The notes under the pieces are model-generated. The model had not been told where the DNA came from, did no database searches, and saw nothing but the letters and a program-made list of their open reading frames with translations. Below are positions 1 through 8,449 of a stretch of 64,000 nt of DNA, in pieces (the first letter of the stretch is position 1; every line of letters starts with the position of its first letter). This stretch comes from Pseudoalteromonas shioyasakiensis (GTDB lineage: Bacteria; Pseudomonadota; Gammaproteobacteria; Enterobacterales; Alteromonadaceae). The translations under genes were made by a program, and so were the position numbers. The DNA lies in the NCBI RefSeq assembly GCF_019134595.1, contig NZ_CP077770.1, positions 2,004,001-2,068,000 of the forward strand, in the 5' to 3' direction.

Positions 1-539
1 CTGAAGTGAAAATTATCGACGAGCTGGGTGATATTCAAAAAGTTGGCATACCGGGTGAAGTATGTAGTCGTGGTGCTGGAATTATGCGCTGCTATTGGAA
101 TGATGAAGAGAAAACGAAAGCAACAATTGATCAAGACGGTTGGTTACATTCTGGTGACTTAGGTGTGATGGACGAAGATGGCTTTGTTGCTATCGTTGGC
201 CGAATAAAAGACATGATCATCCGCGGTGGTGAAAACATCTACCCAAGAGAAATAGAAGAAGTTCTCTACACCTACCCTGGTATTCAAGATGCGGCCATAT
301 TTGGTATTAGTGATGAAAAATACGGCGAAGAAGTGTGCGCTTGGATCCAACCTAAAGATGATGCAGTACTTGATGAAAGTGCCATTCGTGATTTCTTAAA
401 AGACAAACTTGCCTATTTCAAAGTACCAAAGCACATACGCTTTGTTGAAGAATACCCAATGACAGTGACAGGCAAACTTCAAAAATTTAAAATGCGCGAA
501 CAAATGCAAGAGCTCCTAAGCGAAAAAGCCTTTTCGTAA
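1..539 (+). CDS. Acyl-CoA synthetase (AMP-binding family), C-terminal part only
   Basis: This is the 3' end of an adenylate-forming acyl-CoA synthetase gene. The reading frame is already open at base 3, so the start lies outside the window. Visible motifs are the hinge/A8 region (GRIKDMIIRGGENIYPRE), where the C-terminal domain rotates between adenylation and thioesterification, and the A10 lysine in TGKLQKFKMRE that contacts the acyl-adenylate. The AMP-binding C-terminal domain is complete. Enzymes of this type activate fatty or other carboxylic acids to CoA thioesters in the cytosol. The substrate cannot be read from this fragment. A strong terminator follows within 30 bp, so this is the last gene of its transcript. 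Confidence 0.9.
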   Translation, partial: EVKIIDELGDIQKVGIPGEVCSRGAGIMRCYWNDEEKTKATIDQDGWLHSGDLGVMDEDGFVAIVGRIKDMIIRGGENIYPREIEEVLYTYPGIQDAAIFGISDEKYGEEVCAWIQPKDDAVLDESAIRDFLKDKLAYFKVPKHIRFVEEYPMTVTGKLQKFKMREQMQELLSEKAFS

Positions 540-563
540 TCATTTTCTTGCAAAATACCCTCA

Positions 564-600
564 AATTAAAAAAGCTCAGCACCGCTGAGCTTTTTTAATT
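564..600 (+). terminator. Rho-independent terminator after acyl-CoA synthetase
   Basis: A perfect 17-bp inverted repeat (GCTCAGC arm at 574-580, GCTGAGC at 584-590, extended by A- and T-runs) has a 3-nt loop and ends in TTTTTT. It lies 25 bp after the stop codon. Confidence 0.9.
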
Positions 601-604
601 TATT

Positions 605-678
605 AAGACACCCACTTTTAAATATAAATAAATTAGACACCCATATTATGAAGAGATAATAATTCAGACACCCAACTT
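605..678 (+). repeat. Three direct AGACACCCA repeats upstream of transposase
   Basis: AGACACCCA occurs at 606-614, 635-643 and 666-674, spaced 29 and 31 bp. The first and third continue into an ACTT-like tail. They lie immediately upstream of the HUH transposase gene and match its downstream repeat in inverted orientation, as expected for recognition sites of the enzyme. Confidence 0.75.
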
Positions 679-742
679 AATATTTCTCACTTCTCAAAAT
701 TATGACTAGACTTATATTGTTCAACTCATGGAGGAGAAGAGC

Positions 743-1717
743 ATGGCAACCCCACGTAGAAACTTAATTAGCGTTTCAAACACGCCTTACTACCATTGTA
801 TTTCACGCTGCGTTCGTCGCGCTTATTTGTGTGGGCAAGACCCTCTAACGGGTCGTTCATATGAACACCGGCGCGATTGGGTTGAAAAGAAACTACTTCA
901 ACTTGGCAGGATATTTTGTATTGATATTTGTGCCTACGCGGTTATGAGCAACCACACTCATCTAGTCCTGCACATCGATATAGCAAAAGCTAAGCGTCTA
1001 AATAATAAAGCGATTCTTATTAGGTGGCACAAATTATTCAAAAGTACATTCCTTTGCCAACGATTCTTAAATGGCGAATTGCTAACACAAGCTGAACTCG
1101 CTGCGGTAAATATCAGAGTAAATTTATATCGAGAACGGCTCAGTAGCATCAGTTGGTTCATGCGTGTTCTTAATGAGGGTATTGCACGAAAAGCGAATCA
1201 AGAGGATGAATGTAAAGGTCGGTTTTGGGAAGGTCGTTTTAAGTCACAAGCCTTGCTGGATGAAGCTGCACTTGCTGCATGCCTTGCTTATGTTGATTTA
1301 AACCCAGTAAGAGCAAAAGCGGCTGATTTACCAGAAGAGTCTGACTACACCAGTATTAAATCTAGAATTAATGCAGCTCAAAATAATAAGCAACCAAAAT
1401 CACTTATGCGCTTTGCAGGTAAACCACGTAAACATATGCCTAGAGGGCTACCATTTGAGCTCAAAACATATCTACAACTTGTAGATTGGACGGGCCGCTC
1501 AATACGAGATGATAAGCCTGGGAAAATACCAGAAGAGGCATTACCAATACTTGAAAGATTAAATATTTGTACAGAAAACTGGCTCACACTCACCACTTCC
1601 TTTACCCGCTCATTTAAAAATACAGCGGGTAAAGAGCAATCTATCTCTGCTTATACACATCAAATGAAACGAAAACGAAGAAGCTCTATAGCTAATAGCC
1701 AAGCTTTATTTTGTTAA
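743..1717 (+). CDS. HUH transposase, REP-associated tyrosine transposase (Y1_Tnp) family
   Basis: The protein of about 324 residues belongs to the IS200-like/RAYT transposases, single-strand DNA endonucleases with an HUH metal site and a catalytic tyrosine. The HUH signature is visible in SNHTHLVLH near residue 80. A tyrosine in the family-typical CLAYVDLNPVRA stretch lies further on and is the likely nucleophile. An in-frame ATG at 728 exists, but the strong GGAGGAGA ribosome binding site at 729-736 is correctly spaced only for the ATG at 743, giving MATPRRN. The C-terminal third (after about residue 220) is basic and may bind DNA. The gene looks intact and is surrounded by GTGGGTGTC-type repeats. 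Proteins of this length in marine gammaproteobacteria are usually single-copy domesticated or weakly mobile; which applies here is not visible. Confidence 0.85.
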   Translation: MATPRRNLISVSNTPYYHCISRCVRRAYLCGQDPLTGRSYEHRRDWVEKKLLQLGRIFCIDICAYAVMSNHTHLVLHIDIAKAKRLNNKAILIRWHKLFKSTFLCQRFLNGELLTQAELAAVNIRVNLYRERLSSISWFMRVLNEGIARKANQEDECKGRFWEGRFKSQALLDEAALAACLAYVDLNPVRAKAADLPEESDYTSIKSRINAAQNNKQPKSLMRFAGKPRKHMPRGLPFELKTYLQLVDWTGRSIRDDKPGKIPEEALPILERLNICTENWLTLTTSFTRSFKNTAGKEQSISAYTHQMKRKRRSSIANSQALFC

Positions 1718-1893
1718 ATTCTTAAAACTTTCAACGACTACTTTTATTCTTCAATTTTTTATAAATAGTAAATGTCTACGTTCTGAAAATAACTTTAGCT
1801 AAAACTAAATGACCAACCCTTAAATCCAAATAACATAAAAGAACTAAACATCGTTTATATACAAAATTCGCTCAATCAAAAGCTGTGACTATC

Positions 1894-1942
1894 AAGTTTT
1901 TAAAAACTTAAAGTGGGTGTCTTTTTATAAAAAATGGATGTC
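1894..1942 (+). repeat. Palindrome plus GTGGGTGTC repeats downstream of transposase
   Basis: A perfect 16-nt palindrome (AAGTTTTTAAAAACTT, 1894-1909) abuts AAAGTGGGTGTCTT (1910-1923), and a diverged TGGATGTC copy follows at 1935-1942. A hairpin next to a short conserved tag resembles the REP architecture recognised by RAYT transposases. The last copy ends only about 18 bp before the gdhA stop. Confidence 0.6.
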
Positions 1943-1959
1943 ACTTTAATTACGAAACA

Positions 1960-3312
1960 TTACACAACTCCTTGTTTTAACATAGCATCTGCAACTCGTT
2001 CAAACCCCGCTATATTCGCACCAAGCACCAAATCGTGTTCATTAGAGTACTGTTTGGCGGTAGCTGAAATTGTATCGAAAATAGACTTCATAACTTGTTG
2101 AAGTTTTTCATCAACTTGCTCAGCTCGCCACTTTTGCATACTGGCATTTTGAGCCATTTCAAATTGACTCGTTGCAACTCCACCAGCATTTGCAGCCTTA
2201 CTTGGCCCTAAAAATACATCATGCTCTTTAAAAACTTTTAACGCATCAGCGGTGGTCGGCATGTTTGCACCCTCGCATACAACAGAGCAGCCATTTTCAA
2301 CCAAAGCTTCAGCATCTTTTTCAGTAATTTCATTTTGGGTTGCACAAGGAAGTGCAATATCTGCATCATACCGCCACACTTGATGTCCGTCGCTTGGATA
2401 TTGATTTACTGACGTAAATTCAGCACCTTTATGCTCGTTTAAGTAATCTCTTAGCTCTGCACCTTGCTCAGTTTTTAAGTGTTTTACAAGAGCCACATCA
2501 AGCCCATCTTTACAATATAAGGTCCCTTTTGAATCACTACAGCTAAGAATAACAGCATCGTATTGGTCAAGCTTTTCCATCAAATACAATGCGACGTTAC
2601 CAGCACCAGAAACTAGGCATCGCTTACATCTTAAAGAATCGCCTTTAGCATCTAGCATGGCACTTAAAAAATATGCAACACCATAGCCAGTAGCTTCGGT
2701 TCTCAGTGAAGAACCCGCCATAACCTCAGGCTTGCCTGTTAACACCCCTTCAAATTGATTAGTGATCCGTTTATGTTGACCAAATAAATAACCAATTTCT
2801 CTCGCTCCAACGCCAATATCACCAGCAGGAACATCTGTGTTAGCACCTATGTGACGATAGAGTTCAGTCATATATGACTGACAAAATCGCATAATTTCAT
2901 TGTCACTTTTTCCTTTAGAGTTAAAGTCAGCACCGCCTTTAGCGCCTCCTAATGGCAACCCTGTGAGTGCATTCTTCAAAACTTGCTCAAAGCCTAAAAA
3001 CTTCACCACACTTTGATTGACACTCGGATGGAATCTCAAGCCTCCCTTATATGGGCCTAGAGTTGAGCTAAATTCGATTCTAAAACCACGGTTAACTTGC
3101 ACTTTGCCGTTATCATCAAGCCAAGGAACCCTGAATATTGCTTGCCTTTCAGGCTCAACTAACCGCTCTAGAATTGCCTGCTGTTGATATTCATTATTCC
3201 CTTCTACTACCTGATTTATTGATGAAAGCACTTCTTCAACAGCTTGATAAAACTCAGGTTCATTTGGGTTAGACTTTTTTACTGATTGCAGTACCTCTTC
3301 GATATATTGCAT
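1960..3312 (-). CDS. gdhA: NADP-specific glutamate dehydrogenase
   Basis: GdhA catalyses reductive amination of 2-oxoglutarate with ammonium and NADPH to form glutamate in the cytosol. The protein of 450 residues matches the usual length of the hexameric bacterial enzyme. The substrate lysine motif PLGGAKGG, the GPYKGGLRFHPSV segment, TDVPAGDIGVG, the dinucleotide-binding VSGAGNVALY and CATQNEI are all present. The frame extends to a TTG at 3330, but the AAGAGGA ribosome binding site fits the ATG at 3312 (MQYIEEVL), which also aligns with known N-termini. It appears monocistronic. The preceding gene is on the same strand but ends about 80 bp upstream. Confidence 0.96.
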   Translation of the reverse strand: MQYIEEVLQSVKKSNPNEPEFYQAVEEVLSSINQVVEGNNEYQQQAILERLVEPERQAIFRVPWLDDNGKVQVNRGFRIEFSSTLGPYKGGLRFHPSVNQSVVKFLGFEQVLKNALTGLPLGGAKGGADFNSKGKSDNEIMRFCQSYMTELYRHIGANTDVPAGDIGVGAREIGYLFGQHKRITNQFEGVLTGKPEVMAGSSLRTEATGYGVAYFLSAMLDAKGDSLRCKRCLVSGAGNVALYLMEKLDQYDAVILSCSDSKGTLYCKDGLDVALVKHLKTEQGAELRDYLNEHKGAEFTSVNQYPSDGHQVWRYDADIALPCATQNEITEKDAEALVENGCSVVCEGANMPTTADALKVFKEHDVFLGPSKAANAGGVATSQFEMAQNASMQKWRAEQVDEKLQQVMKSIFDTISATAKQYSNEHDLVLGANIAGFERVADAMLKQGVV

Positions 3313-3394
3313 TACAAAATCCTCTTTCAAGCCGTTGAAAATATTCAGTCTATTAGAATTAAACTGAACAGAACATAATATCGATCACTCAAGT

Positions 3395-3880
3395 TTAACG
3401 AATAGTGAACACCGCAGATTGCTCCCCATCATATTGCCACTCAAAACGAAGAGGTTCACTTTGAGCATCATAAAACCAAACTTCTGCCACCAGCTCTAAG
3501 GCACTATTTGCCAGCATCACAGTCGACGTTAATTTGCTTTGCTTTAAAGGTGCCCGCAATAAGCATTGATTGTAATCAGCCTTATTATCATCGCCTTTCA
3601 AGCAGATATTTAAATAAGCTCTGCTATCACCCATGTTTAAATCAACATCTATGTTGAGTTCCATCTTGCTACTTAAATCAAATTCAGGAGCAATCGTTAG
3701 CTCAGCCATCGTCTCTGTTTCCACACTCGTATCAGGTGGTGTTGTTTCCGGGGGGGGCGTGTTTGTGGTGGGTGTCTGCGCAACAGTTGTACTTTCCGCC
3801 TTGGTTGAAGTGCTACCTTCGCCACCGCCACCACACGCAGATAAAATTAAGCTCATGATTAATATAGTATAATGCTTCAT
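3395..3880 (-). CDS. Small secreted lipoprotein of unknown function
   Basis: The 161-residue protein starts with a lipoprotein signal (MKHYTILIMSLILSACGGGG); the lipobox cysteine is residue 16. A run of glycines and a threonine/proline-rich linker (about residues 20-58) follow, then a folded C-terminal domain of about 100 residues with two cysteines (NICLKG and NQCLLR) that could form a disulfide. I do not recognise the domain. Its ribosome binding site (GAGGAG) lies inside the last codons of the LruC gene upstream, so the two are almost certainly co-transcribed and translationally coupled. Lack of a +2 aspartate (the residue after Cys is Gly) suggests sorting to the outer membrane. The partner gene suggests a surface role, but this is only context. 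Confidence 0.75.
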   Translation of the reverse strand: MKHYTILIMSLILSACGGGGEGSTSTKAESTTVAQTPTTNTPPPETTPPDTSVETETMAELTIAPEFDLSSKMELNIDVDLNMGDSRAYLNICLKGDDNKADYNQCLLRAPLKQSKLTSTVMLANSALELVAEVWFYDAQSEPLRFEWQYDGEQSAVFTIR

Positions 3881-3882
3881 GA

Positions 3883-6069
3883 TTATTCTCCTCGTAAAAT
3901 AACATTCGAAAGTTTTGCACTATTAAACCAAAGTGTACTTTCACGCCCAGATGACTCAGCAAATGTTTTAAATTCGCTATAAGCATTGGTAATATCGACT
4001 TTTTCTTTTGGGTGAGCCCACTGTGACCCAACCTCTATAGCCCAAGGTAAACCGGTAGGAGATTGGAAGTAATACCCAAATAGATTATTTGATGCATCGT
4101 CACTGCCAGGGTAATTAAATAAGCTTTGATCGAACTTTTCTGTTGGTGCTTGATTTTTTAAATGAACTTCCCAACTTCTTGGGTCTTTGCCACTTAAAAA
4201 TTGACCATGGCTATACCCAGACGCTCCGAATATAAAAGGATCTAACGTGTATTTTGGTGCATTGACTAAAGATAAACCTGCATTTAAAGAAACGCTTAAA
4301 GTGAAACTCACTTTGTCACTGGCATAGCAACCATTTTCAGTTCTAAAGAAACTACATCCGCTTTGATTAGTTACATATGACCAAGTATCAGGCATTATAA
4401 CTAGAATAGCTTCATTAACACCTTCCTCTAAAACGGTATGCGTCTGTATTTCATTATTAATGATTAAACTTATCTCGCTTTCATTTACTTGGCTTCGTAA
4501 AACTCTTTTGATGTTGTCACCTGAATTCTGAGCCAATCTAACAGCAAAGCCGTTATGGTAACTTGCGCCTATACCAACTAATTCACCTTCAATTTTATAA
4601 CCAAGTGCTTGGCCATCTTCCTCTATTAACTTTGTACGATAATTAACAACTAAATCATTAAAGTCATAATCACCAGCGAAAGGCCATTGGTCCTCATACG
4701 CAAGGGTTACCCAACCATTCTCACTTGGGTATACCAAACTGCCATAAGTGGTTACCGGGTAATCCTCGACTTCACCGCCTGTTACCCCACCACTTGCCGT
4801 AATTGGGTTAGCTTCACTGCCATCGGTTACACGAAAGCGTGCCCATGTTGCTCCCATCGAAGCATCACTCGGTACATCAACCAACACACTGTTATCACCT
4901 TGATTTAAGCGGTATTTGCTCACTGTGATTTCGTCTGGATCAAACTGGAAATTTTGATCCCAATCGAACCAGGCATATAAATAGCCGTTATCATTAGGTG
5001 CGGTCACTATTACTTGGCTGGTAGAACCTGCAACAAAATCAGTGACAAACTTAACCCCATCATCTGAGCTATCGACGGGTGAAGCCTGTAAATCTGCCGC
5101 AGTGTTAATATTTTCACCATCAACAACGGCCCCTAGATAGACTAAATTTGATTGATCTTCATTAGGGTCAAACAAATGGCGAGCACCACTATCAGCAAGC
5201 GCTGTTTTATATGGCATAGGTGCATCGCCAAAGTCGATTGAGTTATCAGTTACTTTTACTTCTGCAATAGCACAGCGAGCGCCATCATTTTGATTAGATG
5301 TTGGCCCTAAGGTGAACACTGCTGCGGTGGGTGTATAACCAACGATAGGACTGGTACTCAAATCTACTTTATGGATTTTACCGCTGCGGTTATTACTAAA
5401 ATAAAATTGCCCTTGCACATCAAAATAGCCAGCACCGTTAGCGCCAGTATCCCCGGCTATGTCGAGGTTTGCTATAAAAGTGGGTGTCTGATTATCTAAA
5501 TTGATTTCGTACAGGTCGCCATTTGACTCAACCGCATACAAAAGATTGCTATGTGGATGAAAAGCAAAATCATAAATAGCTAAATTCCAGTTCGCTGAGC
5601 CTGCAACTAATTGCGCCTGATACTCGTCGGCCTCTTCAGTTAAATCAATGCCATACAAACCAAATTTAGGGTGATATAAATAGTAAACCGCCCGATTAGT
5701 TTCACTATTTACATGAATATCACCAACATAAAAATTGGTATCTGGCAGACCATTTACATTCAAACGTTGTAAAATATAATCGTCACCAATACGTACAACA
5801 CTTCTCGGGGCTTGTTTACTAAAGCCATACATATATTGGTCTTGATAATTAAAGCCAACCGCATTAACACTGTCGTTATTAGCTTCTGTTGTAAAATTCA
5901 TTGATGCAGCAAGCACTGTGGCTTTTGCAGACACCAAGTCAACGCCATACATTTGCGCAGGCGAACCTTGAATCAAAAATGCTTTACTTGGGCACTGTTC
6001 AAATGGTTCTGCACTTACAAAGCCTGTTGCAAGTGCTGTTATTAGGTAAGCGGGTATATTACTTTTCAT
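3883..6069 (-). CDS. Secreted LruC-domain / GEVED-domain surface protein
   Basis: This is a large secreted protein of about 728 residues. A signal peptide (MKSNIPAYLITALATGFVSA) is followed by a beta-propeller-like region (about 25-280, DUF6923 type) with repeated strands such as AVGFNYQDQYMYGFS. Next is a GEVED domain ending in TGGEVEDYPVTTYG, and a C-terminal LruC/DUF4842 domain beginning PSENGWVTLAYEDQWP with the acidic FAGDYDFNDLVVNY motif, likely calcium binding. The upstream in-frame ATG (6096) is less likely than the one at 6069, which has an AGGAGAG site at good spacing. LruC proteins are described as extracellular or surface proteins of marine and gliding bacteria, with function unsettled. 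The downstream lipoprotein gene is coupled to it. Confidence 0.8.
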   Translation of the reverse strand: MKSNIPAYLITALATGFVSAEPFEQCPSKAFLIQGSPAQMYGVDLVSAKATVLAASMNFTTEANNDSVNAVGFNYQDQYMYGFSKQAPRSVVRIGDDYILQRLNVNGLPDTNFYVGDIHVNSETNRAVYYLYHPKFGLYGIDLTEEADEYQAQLVAGSANWNLAIYDFAFHPHSNLLYAVESNGDLYEINLDNQTPTFIANLDIAGDTGANGAGYFDVQGQFYFSNNRSGKIHKVDLSTSPIVGYTPTAAVFTLGPTSNQNDGARCAIAEVKVTDNSIDFGDAPMPYKTALADSGARHLFDPNEDQSNLVYLGAVVDGENINTAADLQASPVDSSDDGVKFVTDFVAGSTSQVIVTAPNDNGYLYAWFDWDQNFQFDPDEITVSKYRLNQGDNSVLVDVPSDASMGATWARFRVTDGSEANPITASGGVTGGEVEDYPVTTYGSLVYPSENGWVTLAYEDQWPFAGDYDFNDLVVNYRTKLIEEDGQALGYKIEGELVGIGASYHNGFAVRLAQNSGDNIKRVLRSQVNESEISLIINNEIQTHTVLEEGVNEAILVIMPDTWSYVTNQSGCSFFRTENGCYASDKVSFTLSVSLNAGLSLVNAPKYTLDPFIFGASGYSHGQFLSGKDPRSWEVHLKNQAPTEKFDQSLFNYPGSDDASNNLFGYYFQSPTGLPWAIEVGSQWAHPKEKVDITNAYSEFKTFAESSGRESTLWFNSAKLSNVILRGE

Positions 6070-6189
6070 AATTACACTCTCCTGTGGATGTGTCATTACT
6101 CAAAGCAGTAACCATTCCAAAATATAACTCTATCTATAACAAACGGTTATTAAAAATCAGACTGAGTATTTGCAAGATGCAAGAGGCAT

Positions 6190-6206
6190 AATTGCATAAT
6201 GCAATT
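6190..6206. promoter_or_regulatory. 17-bp palindrome in lruC / sensor-kinase divergent region
   Basis: AATTGCATAATGCAATT is a perfect odd-length dyad centred in the 220-bp gap between two divergent genes. A related TTGCAAGATGCAA sits just left at about 6170-6182. The placement suits a shared transcription-factor site. No regulator is identified. Confidence 0.4.
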
Positions 6207-6292
6207 CTTTTTAGCTATAAAAGCAAATCATTCCCACTTAAAAGAATGACATGCTAGACTAGTTAGGTATAAAAATAATAATAAACCCTACT

Positions 6293-8449
6293 ATGAAAAT
6301 TAAAGCCCCTGTTATTCTGTACTTTGCCTTATCAATTAACAGTGCTTTTGCATCAACACTGCAACAAAACATTGATGAAGCCAGAATAATCAGTGACTAC
6401 CAAAAACGATATGACTATTTAAAAGCCATCGATAAAAAGCTTATTGAGTCTGCCAGCCTTGCAGAACAAGTAAGTTATAACGTTAGATTAATTCACGTTC
6501 ACATACACCTCGGCCAATTTCAACAAGCGCAAACTATCATTGATGAACTTGAAGCGGGCTCAAAATACAAAAAAGACTCCCCCATATACAGCGAGTTGTA
6601 TCTAGCGAAAGCGCGGTTGGCATATAGAAAAAGTGACTTAGAAACCGCAATTTATTTATCGCAACAAAATGTCGCCCTATTTCAGCGCTTACAACTTACC
6701 CATTATGAAATTGATGCCGTGGCGAGTCTTGTCAGTGCTTATCATAATGCTGGCGAATATCAAGCAGCCTTAAACTTGCTTGAAGTTTATATTCACGACA
6801 ACAATCGCGAATTAACCTTAAAGCAAAAAGAAATGCTCTATCATGGTTATTCGCGTAATCTTGAACAGTTAGACCGCTTAACGCTTGCACTCGAATATAA
6901 GCTAAAACGCCGTGAAGTTATTCAACAGATGTCGCCGTCTATCTCGTTACAAGCTGGCATAAGTTATTCAATTGCTCAGAGTTATTTAGATTTAGAACAA
7001 TACGAAAAAGCAAAGAACGAGTTTATTATAGCTCTTAGTTTTGATAGGCAAACAGGTTCACTTTCTGATATCGGACATAGTTTAGTTAAGCTTTCCCAAT
7101 GCGAATATGGGCTAAAAAACTACCCTGCAGCACTTGAATACGCACTAGAGGCTCAACAGGTGTTCGCAAGTTATAACAGCACGAGAAATACTGCCTGGGC
7201 AAATCATAATATTGCGATCAATTTGCTCGAAATAGATAAACCTGACCAAGCATTAACCATTGAAAAACAAGTGATCACTGAACTAAAGCAAGACGATCAC
7301 TTATATATTGATGTATTACTCACATTAGCAAAGCTATACATTGGCTCTACTGAGCACGAACAAGCTAAACATTATGCTGAGCAAGCCTACCAGTTAAGTA
7401 ACCAAAAAAATAAGCTGCAAAAGCAAATCACAGCCCTAGAACATTTGATCACTGTGGCAGAACAACAAGCTGATTATAAACAAGCACTTTCATACCAACG
7501 GACTATTACAGAGCTTGAAAAAGGCTTTGCCCGCAATAACTACAATCAACGTTTAGCTGAGCTACAAAACTCTATTGCTATGCGCGACCGTGATTTGGCC
7601 ATTCAAGATTTAAAACTACAAGACAGTGAAAAAAGCCAAGCAATTGCCTCACAGCGACAAACTATCTTATACAGCATTTTATTATTTAGCCTGCTTTTAG
7701 CTGTAATGGGCATTTCTTTATTAAGAGTGAGGCAAAGAAAACAGCTTATTGAACAGCGCCGAAATTACCTAGATAAACAAATCAGCCAACGTAGTAAGTT
7801 ATTATCACAAGTTGCTCACGAACTAAGTGGTCCATTAACCGGGTTACGCTTACACCTAGAAACTCTTCAAGCAGGCTTAACGCAATTTAATGAGCTTACA
7901 TACGAAAAGCTCAACCAAAAAATCACCGATATGGCAACTTTAGTGACTGATTTAAATAAAATTTCACTTTTAGAACAAAGCAGCTTTCAGCTCAACGTAA
8001 CAACAATTAATGCGGCTGAGTATTTCCAGAGCTTACACGCAGATATGGCAATCCAGCTTGATAAGTTTCAAGTGGAGTTCACACAAAATGTTGCTGATGA
8101 ATTAAACTTTGAGTGCGATGCAACACGGCTTTCACAGTTATTTGCAAACTTGATCAGTAATTCGCTTAAGTATACAAATCACCCTGGTAAGATTAATTTG
8201 AGGATTAGCCAAAGCCAAACACAGCTCTTAATCTGCTATGAAGATTCAGCCCCAGGCGTCAGCGACGAGAGTTTAGCAAAGATTTTTGACCATCTTTATA
8301 GAGTGCCAGACCTAAAAACAGTGAAACAATCAGGTTCAGGAATTGGGCTTGCGATAGTAAAACAAATTGTCGAAGCCCATAACTGGCGTATTACAGCAGT
8401 TCATAGCCAACTGGGTGGTGTCCGCTATGATTTAACGATCCCTATTTAG
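6293..8449 (+). CDS. TPR-containing sensor histidine kinase
   Basis: The 718-residue protein has a signal sequence (about 1-20), a periplasmic region of TPR-like helical repeats (about 30-410), a coiled coil and one membrane span (TILYSILLFSLLLAVMG, about 457-478). The cytoplasmic kinase follows: phospho-acceptor helix VAHELSGPLTGLRLH with His near 508, N box NLISNSLKYT (about 620) and the ATP lid GSGIGLAIVKQIV (about 684). The H box reads HELSGPL rather than the common HEIRTPL. No response-regulator gene lies next to it, so its partner is elsewhere. The periplasmic TPRs suggest it senses a protein or peptide. It is divergent from the LruC gene and overlaps the 3' end of the convergent peptidase gene by 8 bp. 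Confidence 0.85.
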   Translation: MKIKAPVILYFALSINSAFASTLQQNIDEARIISDYQKRYDYLKAIDKKLIESASLAEQVSYNVRLIHVHIHLGQFQQAQTIIDELEAGSKYKKDSPIYSELYLAKARLAYRKSDLETAIYLSQQNVALFQRLQLTHYEIDAVASLVSAYHNAGEYQAALNLLEVYIHDNNRELTLKQKEMLYHGYSRNLEQLDRLTLALEYKLKRREVIQQMSPSISLQAGISYSIAQSYLDLEQYEKAKNEFIIALSFDRQTGSLSDIGHSLVKLSQCEYGLKNYPAALEYALEAQQVFASYNSTRNTAWANHNIAINLLEIDKPDQALTIEKQVITELKQDDHLYIDVLLTLAKLYIGSTEHEQAKHYAEQAYQLSNQKNKLQKQITALEHLITVAEQQADYKQALSYQRTITELEKGFARNNYNQRLAELQNSIAMRDRDLAIQDLKLQDSEKSQAIASQRQTILYSILLFSLLLAVMGISLLRVRQRKQLIEQRRNYLDKQISQRSKLLSQVAHELSGPLTGLRLHLETLQAGLTQFNELTYEKLNQKITDMATLVTDLNKISLLEQSSFQLNVTTINAAEYFQSLHADMAIQLDKFQVEFTQNVADELNFECDATRLSQLFANLISNSLKYTNHPGKINLRISQSQTQLLICYEDSAPGVSDESLAKIFDHLYRVPDLKTVKQSGSGIGLAIVKQIVEAHNWRITAVHSQLGGVRYDLTIPI

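Larger units (their letters stand above)
605..1942 (+). mobile_element. HUH (REP-associated / IS200-like) transposase element with terminal repeats
   Basis: A single transposase gene is bracketed by short repeats in opposite orientation. The outermost pair, AAGACACCCACTTT at 605-618 and AAAGTGGGTGTCTT at 1910-1923, is a perfect 14-bp inverted match. Extra copies lie inside on the left (635-644, 666-678), and a diverged copy (TGGATGTC, 1935-1942) lies outside on the right. The unit sits neatly between the terminator of the preceding gene and the end of gdhA. The boundaries are inferred from the repeats; I see no clear target-site duplication. Confidence 0.6.

Noticed and set aside
605..1942. 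Classic IS with a DDE transposase
   Set aside because: The protein has an HUH motif and no DDE triad. The repeats are not long terminal inverted repeats.
3633..3872. Plus-strand gene antisense to the lipoprotein
   Set aside because: It comes from the repetitive Thr/Pro-rich linker read backwards and has no supporting signals.
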